DNA of 16,688 bases. It comes from JBJXGC01 sp046154545 (GTDB lineage Bacteria > Chloroflexota > Dehalococcoidia > Tepidiformales > Tepidiformaceae). Of this stretch, positions 13,586-16,688 are shown piece by piece (position 1 is the stretch's first letter; each line of letters begins with the position of its first letter). The stretch is from contig JBJXGC010000176.1 in assembly GCA_046154545.1 (NCBI GenBank), forward strand, positions 1-16,688, read 5' to 3'. The notes under the pieces were generated by a model. The model was not told where the DNA came from. It searched no databases and worked only from the letters and a program-made list of their open reading frames with translations. The translations under genes and the position numbers were made by a program.

Positions 13586-14908
13586 CTACCCCGTGGCGTC
13601 CGGCCGATAGACCCACCGCTTCCGTGCGAAGCGGAGGTAGGCCGCGAGCCCGAGCCCCAGGACCACCCCCGTCAGGGCCAGCGACGTGAGGTCCAACTGC
13701 GTGAGCATCACGGCGGTCACGAGGAATCCGAGCCCCGCGAGCACCGGGAACCGGCCGACCGACAGGGGCATCCGGAACGGCCTCGCCGTCCCCGGCGCCC
13801 GGTAGCGCAGGGCGATGACGGCGGCGTTGACGACGAGGAAGACGAGATAGACGGCGGCGTCCGTCACCTGGGCGATGAGCGAGAGGTCCTTGAGCGCGGC
13901 GAAGCCGAGCGCTACCAGGGAGGTCGCGACGATTGCGCTGGCAGGCACACGCGTGCGCCCGGAGATGACCGCGAACCGCGGCGGAAGGGCCCCGTCCTTG
14001 GCCATCGCATAGGTCACGCGTGAGGCTGAGGTGATGGCCAGCAGGGTCGTGTTCGCGGTCGAGATGAGCGCCGCCACCGCGATCAACCACATCCCCGCGT
14101 CGCCGGTCGATTCGCCCGCGACAGCGGCCACGGGGCGGTCGGAGGCGCCCAGCCTTTCGACGCCGAGGACGCTCACCGAGACGATGGCCACGGCGACATA
14201 GAGCACGGTGGAGATGCCGAGGGCGGCGAGCAGCGCCCGCGGAACCGTGCGGCTCGGGCTGTGCGTCTCTTCGGCGAGGCTGATCACCTCGTCGAAGCCG
14301 ATGAAGGCGAAGAAGACGAGGGCCGCCCCGCCCAGGATGCCGCCGGCGGTGGCGCCTTCCCAGAGATCGACATCGCCGACGTGCGGCGCCCCGACAGCGA
14401 TAACGAAGAGCAGCCCGCCGACCTGGACGGCGCTCAGGACGATGGTGATGCGGGCGGAGTTCTTGATCCCACCGAGGGCGATGAGGGTCAGCACGGCGAG
14501 CAGGGCGAAGGCCGCCAGCCGCCGGTCAACCGCGAAGAACTCGTTCAGGTAGCTCGCGAAGCCGAGGGAGACGGCGCCGCTGGCCACGCAGAGGGCGGCG
14601 ATCATCACCCAGCCGGTGACGAAGCTGATGCTGGCGGGGAAGACGTGGCGGCTGAACTCGAACTCGCCGCCAGCCTTCGGGTACATGGAGGCGAGCTCGG
14701 CATAGCCCAGGCCGGTGAAGGCGCTGAGCACCGCGGCCAGCAGGAAGGCCGCCCAGACGGCCGAACCGGCCTCCGTCGTTGCTTCGCCGACCAGGACGTA
14801 GATCCCGGCGCCGATGATGATCCCGACGCCGCTCGCCGTGACCTGCCAGAAGCCGAGCGCCCGCTCGAGGGTGGGGCCGGGCTGAGTGCGGGCCATCCTG
14901 CCGGTCAT
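13586..14908 (-). CDS. APC-superfamily amino acid permease
   Basis: A 440-residue integral membrane transporter of the amino acid-polyamine-organocation superfamily, most like the cationic amino acid transporter group; the substrate cannot be fixed from the sequence. About 12 hydrophobic segments are visible. The first, VTASGVGIIIGAGIYVLVG (23-41), carries the GxGIIIGAGIY substrate-site loop. GYAELASMYPKAGGEFEF follows in TM2-3, and FFAFIGFDEVISLAEE in the TM6 region is the second hallmark. It ends in a short basic tail (RFARKRWVYRPDATG). The start is ATG 14908 or ATG 14896; neither has a strong ribosome site, although CACGAT ends 7 bases before 14908 and could be a degenerate -10. It converges on the protease gene and diverges from the antitoxin. 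Confidence 0.93.
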   Translation of the reverse strand: MTGRMARTQPGPTLERALGFWQVTASGVGIIIGAGIYVLVGEATTEAGSAVWAAFLLAAVLSAFTGLGYAELASMYPKAGGEFEFSRHVFPASISFVTGWVMIAALCVASGAVSLGFASYLNEFFAVDRRLAAFALLAVLTLIALGGIKNSARITIVLSAVQVGGLLFVIAVGAPHVGDVDLWEGATAGGILGGAALVFFAFIGFDEVISLAEETHSPSRTVPRALLAALGISTVLYVAVAIVSVSVLGVERLGASDRPVAAVAGESTGDAGMWLIAVAALISTANTTLLAITSASRVTYAMAKDGALPPRFAVISGRTRVPASAIVATSLVALGFAALKDLSLIAQVTDAAVYLVFLVVNAAVIALRYRAPGTARPFRMPLSVGRFPVLAGLGFLVTAVMLTQLDLTSLALTGVVLGLGLAAYLRFARKRWVYRPDATG

Positions 14909-15017
14909 TCGCCCTATCGTGGGGCATGTTCCCCTGACGCGCGCGCGGCGAGGGGCGAGAACTCCTCCAACGCGGCGGACGCGAGTGCTACGAGGGGGCG
15001 GCGGCGTGGAGCCGTGT

Positions 15018-15048
15018 CACGGCGGTACGCGCGTTGACGGGCGCCGTG
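15018..15048. promoter_or_regulatory. Inverted repeat over the -35 box, candidate antitoxin operator
   Basis: CACGGCG (15018-15024) is exactly complementary to CGCCGTG (15042-15048), and the 17-base centre contains the TTGACG -35 box of the antitoxin gene. YefM/Phd antitoxins repress their own promoters, so this is a natural operator candidate. The position is seen; the role is inferred. Confidence 0.4.
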
Positions 15049-15063
15049 CCGCCCCGGAATACT
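15034..15063 (+). promoter_or_regulatory. Promoter of the antitoxin gene (TTGACG, 18 bases, AATACT)
   Basis: TTGACG (15034-15039) matches the -35 consensus at 5 of 6 positions, and AATACT (15058-15063) matches the -10 at 4 of 6. The -10 ends 7 bases before the ATG at 15071, so the message would be leaderless; no ribosome site is visible. Confidence 0.5.
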
Positions 15064-15070
15064 GGATTCC

Positions 15071-15325
15071 ATGAAAACGATGACCGCCGAGGAAGCCAGC
15101 GTCGAGCTGGACAAGCTCCTGGATGAGGTGTGTGCAACGGGAGGGCCGTTGGGTATCCGGCGCAACGGCTCCGTCTATGTGCTCACCACACTCGCCGATT
15201 ACGAGAAGGACGACGAGACAGCGTACCTGACGCGGTCCGAGGCGAATCGCAAGGCGCTCGACCGATCCATAGAGCAGAGCCGGCAGGGGCAGGTGGTGAT
15301 CCCGGATCCAGCGCTGTTCGCGTGA
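15071..15325 (+). CDS. Type II antitoxin, Phd/YefM family
   Basis: An 84-residue antitoxin of the Phd/YefM family, which binds a RelE-type ribosome-dependent mRNA interferase and represses its own operon. The N-terminal DNA-binding part MKTMTAEEASVELDKLLDEV (1-20) and LGIRRNGSVYVLTTLADYE (27-45) match the family, and DETAYLTRSEANRKALDRSI (48-67) is the usual YefM middle. The C-terminal toxin-binding tail is intact. The stop overlaps the GTG of the toxin reading frame by four bases (GTGA), the usual operon arrangement, but that toxin is broken. It is therefore an orphan antitoxin locally; it might still neutralise a related toxin elsewhere or persist by chance. No ribosome site is visible; start ATG is set by the family and by the promoter 7 bases before it. 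Confidence 0.88.
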   Translation: MKTMTAEEASVELDKLLDEVCATGGPLGIRRNGSVYVLTTLADYEKDDETAYLTRSEANRKALDRSIEQSRQGQVVIPDPALFA

Positions 15326-15455
15326 AGGTCGTGTTTACCGAGGACGCGTGGTCCGATACGTCGAGTGGCAGCGAAGCGACGCTCGCCTGGTTTACCGCGT
15401 CGATGGAGATAACCTGGTGATCGTGCAGCTCCGCCATCACTATCGCGACGAGTAA
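15322..15455 (+). pseudogene. yoeB-type toxin remnant, frameshifted and internally deleted
   Basis: Reading from GTG 15322 gives MKVVFTEDAWSD, a clear match to the YoeB N-terminus, then nonsense and a stop at 15418. Shifting the frame after 15356 gives YVEWQRSDARLVYRVDGD and then NLVIVQLRHHYRDE, stop at 15453-15455: the YoeB YxxWQ segment followed directly by the family's RLVY...RYHY C-terminus. One base is missing at the Asp codon before TAC 15357, and about 43 residues are missing between WQRSD and RLVY, judged against the 84-residue E. coli YoeB. The deleted part holds catalytic Glu46; the Arg and His of the catalytic set remain. Neither fragment should make an active mRNA interferase. The window assembly could contain a base error, but that would not explain the internal deletion. 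Confidence 0.88.
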
Positions 15456-15503
15456 CAGGAGTTCGATCACGCGGGGGTCAGGCCCTCGCCCGCCGCTTTC
15501 GTG

Positions 15504-15509
15504 TACACT
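15504..15509 (+). promoter_or_regulatory. -10 box (TACACT) of the acyl-CoA dehydrogenase gene
   Basis: TACACT lies 37 bases before ATG 15547, with a leader containing GGAG (15533-15536) as ribosome site. No good -35 box is seen. Confidence 0.35.
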
Positions 15510-15546
15510 CCCCGCCACACCATCCCAGACCCGGAGTCGATGCCCC

Positions 15547-16688
15547 ATGGACTGGCGCGATACGCCCGAACAAAGCACCTGGCGCAAGGAAGTGCGCACC
15601 TTCCTTAAAGACGAGCTCCCGCGCGAGTTCGCGACGACCGAAGTCGACCGCGAAGAGATGATGTTCAGCTCTGGCAAGGGCGGCCCCCTCGCTGGCGCCT
15701 TCGAGCGCTGGCGCAGCGCCCTGGCCGGGCGCGGTTGGGTGGCCTCCGCCTGGCCGAAGGAGTACGGCGGCGCCGGCATGTCACCGGTCGAGCAGTTCAT
15801 CCTGAACGAGGAGTTCGCCGAGGCGCGCGCCCCCCAGCTTGGCGGCATCGGCGTCATGATGCTGGGGCCCACTCTCATCGCCCACGGGACCGAGGAGCAG
15901 AAGCAGCAGCACATCCCGCGCATCCTCGATGGCACCGTCCAGTGGTGCCAGGGCTACAGCGAACCGGGCTCCGGCTCCGACCTCGCCAGCCTCCAGACCC
16001 GCGCCGTCCGCGATGGCGACGACTTCGTCGTCAACGGGCAGAAGATCTGGACGTCCGGCGCCCACCTCGCCGACTGGTGCTTCTGCCTGACGCGGACGGA
16101 CCCTGACGCCCCGAAGCATCGCGGCATCACCTACCTGCTGATCGACATGAAGTCGCCCGGGATAACGGTGCGGCCGCTGATCAACATGGCGAACGCCCAC
16201 GGCTTCAACGAGGTCTTCTTCGAAGACGTCCGGGTGCCCGCCCGCAACGCGGTCGGTGAGGTGAACCGGGGCTGGTACGTCGGTACCACGACCCTGGACT
16301 TTGAACGCTCTTCGATCGGGAACTCGATCGGCCAGCGCCAGTCGGTCGAGCGCTGGCTGAACTGGATGCGGGCGAACAAGGCCGCGATCGCGCCGATCGA
16401 CTACGAATCGGTCCGGATCCAGTGGGCGGACCGCTGGATCGAAGTCGCGACGGCGACGCAGCTCGCCTACCGGGTCGTCTCCATGCAGGCGGCGGGCCAG
16501 ATCCCGAACAGCGAGGCCTCGATCGCCAAGCTCTACAACACCGAGCTTTCGCAGCGGACGGTGCGCACCGCGGTCAAGATGCTCGGCATGGCCGGCCAGC
16601 GGCTCGACCGCGCGGCGCCTTTCAGGGGCGACGCCCCCTACGGGCTGATGTCGAGCATCCCCGCGACGATCGCGGGCGGGACGAGCGA
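15547..16688 (+). CDS. Acyl-CoA dehydrogenase, 3' end cut by window edge
   Basis: A FAD-dependent acyl-CoA dehydrogenase, oxidising an acyl-CoA to the 2,3-enoyl-CoA and passing electrons to electron-transfer flavoprotein; chain length or branch specificity is not predictable. The 380 visible residues cover nearly all of the enzyme. The N-terminal helical domain includes WPKEYGGAGMSPVEQFILNEE (69-89). The middle beta domain has QGYSEPGSGSDLASLQTRA (135-153), which contacts FAD and substrate, NGQKIWTSGAHLADW (163-177) and NEVFFEDVRVP (221-231). The C-terminal helical domain runs to IAGGTS (375-380), where the window ends; the next codon begins GA, consistent with the catalytic Glu of the IxGGTxE motif. 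The ATG at 15547 has GGAG 10 bases upstream; the out-of-frame ATG at 15540 is rejected. Part of a fatty acid or amino acid degradation locus is likely further right. Confidence 0.94.
   Translation, partial: MDWRDTPEQSTWRKEVRTFLKDELPREFATTEVDREEMMFSSGKGGPLAGAFERWRSALAGRGWVASAWPKEYGGAGMSPVEQFILNEEFAEARAPQLGGIGVMMLGPTLIAHGTEEQKQQHIPRILDGTVQWCQGYSEPGSGSDLASLQTRAVRDGDDFVVNGQKIWTSGAHLADWCFCLTRTDPDAPKHRGITYLLIDMKSPGITVRPLINMANAHGFNEVFFEDVRVPARNAVGEVNRGWYVGTTTLDFERSSIGNSIGQRQSVERWLNWMRANKAAIAPIDYESVRIQWADRWIEVATATQLAYRVVSMQAAGQIPNSEASIAKLYNTELSQRTVRTAVKMLGMAGQRLDRAAPFRGDAPYGLMSSIPATIAGGTS

Noticed and set aside
12681..14090. 469-codon minus-strand open frame opposite the protease and overlapping the permease
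   Set aside because: It crosses two recognised genes in other frames and its product is a low-complexity Arg/Gly-rich sequence.
15130..15420. 96-codon open frame overlapping the antitoxin gene
   Set aside because: Only its last 33 codons are meaningful, as the start of the yoeB remnant; the rest is the antitoxin gene out of frame.
1..16688. CRISPR array, prophage, insertion sequence, rRNA or tRNA genes
   Set aside because: No regularly spaced short direct repeats, transposase or integrase motifs, or RNA-gene folds were found on reading both strands.

Overview
The window is G+C-rich bacterial DNA, roughly two thirds G+C by eye, with densely packed genes on both strands. Gene content (a class III cyclase/STAND ATPase fusion, a PAC2 protein, an eIF1-like YciH, a secreted CAP protein, a matrixin-like protease, Obg) and the many apparently leaderless promoters (a TAnnnT-type -10 box ending 6-7 bases before the start codon) fit Chloroflexota best, with Actinomycetota as the alternative. 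There is no rRNA or other marker that settles the lineage.

Layout. 1-785 (-): 3'-truncated alpha/beta hydrolase, divergent from an MBL-fold metallo-hydrolase (856-1800, +). 2058-5354 (+): a 1098-residue cyclase-domain/AAA/TPR-like signalling protein. 5536-7322 (+): a compact three-gene operon of a PAC2-family protein, an unrecognised 174-residue protein and a SUI1/YciH factor. 7388-8215 (-) is a SAM-dependent methyltransferase and 8287-9147 (-) an exported CAP-domain protein with a novel-looking duplicated C-terminal repeat. 9434-9871 (+) is an OsmC-family protein, convergent with an ankyrin-repeat protein (10279-10941, -). Between these two lies a tandemly duplicated, roughly 181-bp non-coding element with 14-bp inverted repeats. 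11024-12295 (-) is Obg, divergent from an exported matrixin-like metalloprotease (12594-13487, +). 13586-14908 (-) is an APC-family permease. 15071-15455 (+) is an antitoxin gene followed by a wrecked yoeB-type toxin. 15547 to the window end (+) is a truncated acyl-CoA dehydrogenase.

Most genes are general housekeeping or metabolic, and they do not form one pathway. The clearest multi-gene units are the PAC2/hypothetical/YciH operon and the YefM/YoeB remnant. I see no CRISPR array, prophage, transposase, tRNA or rRNA, and no obvious multi-gene novel system. The most unusual items are the duplicated inverted-repeat element (9924-10275), the toxin pseudogene beside an intact antitoxin, the cyclase domain lacking its transition-state Asn, the 44-residue repeat in the CAP protein, and the recurring leaderless promoter architecture.
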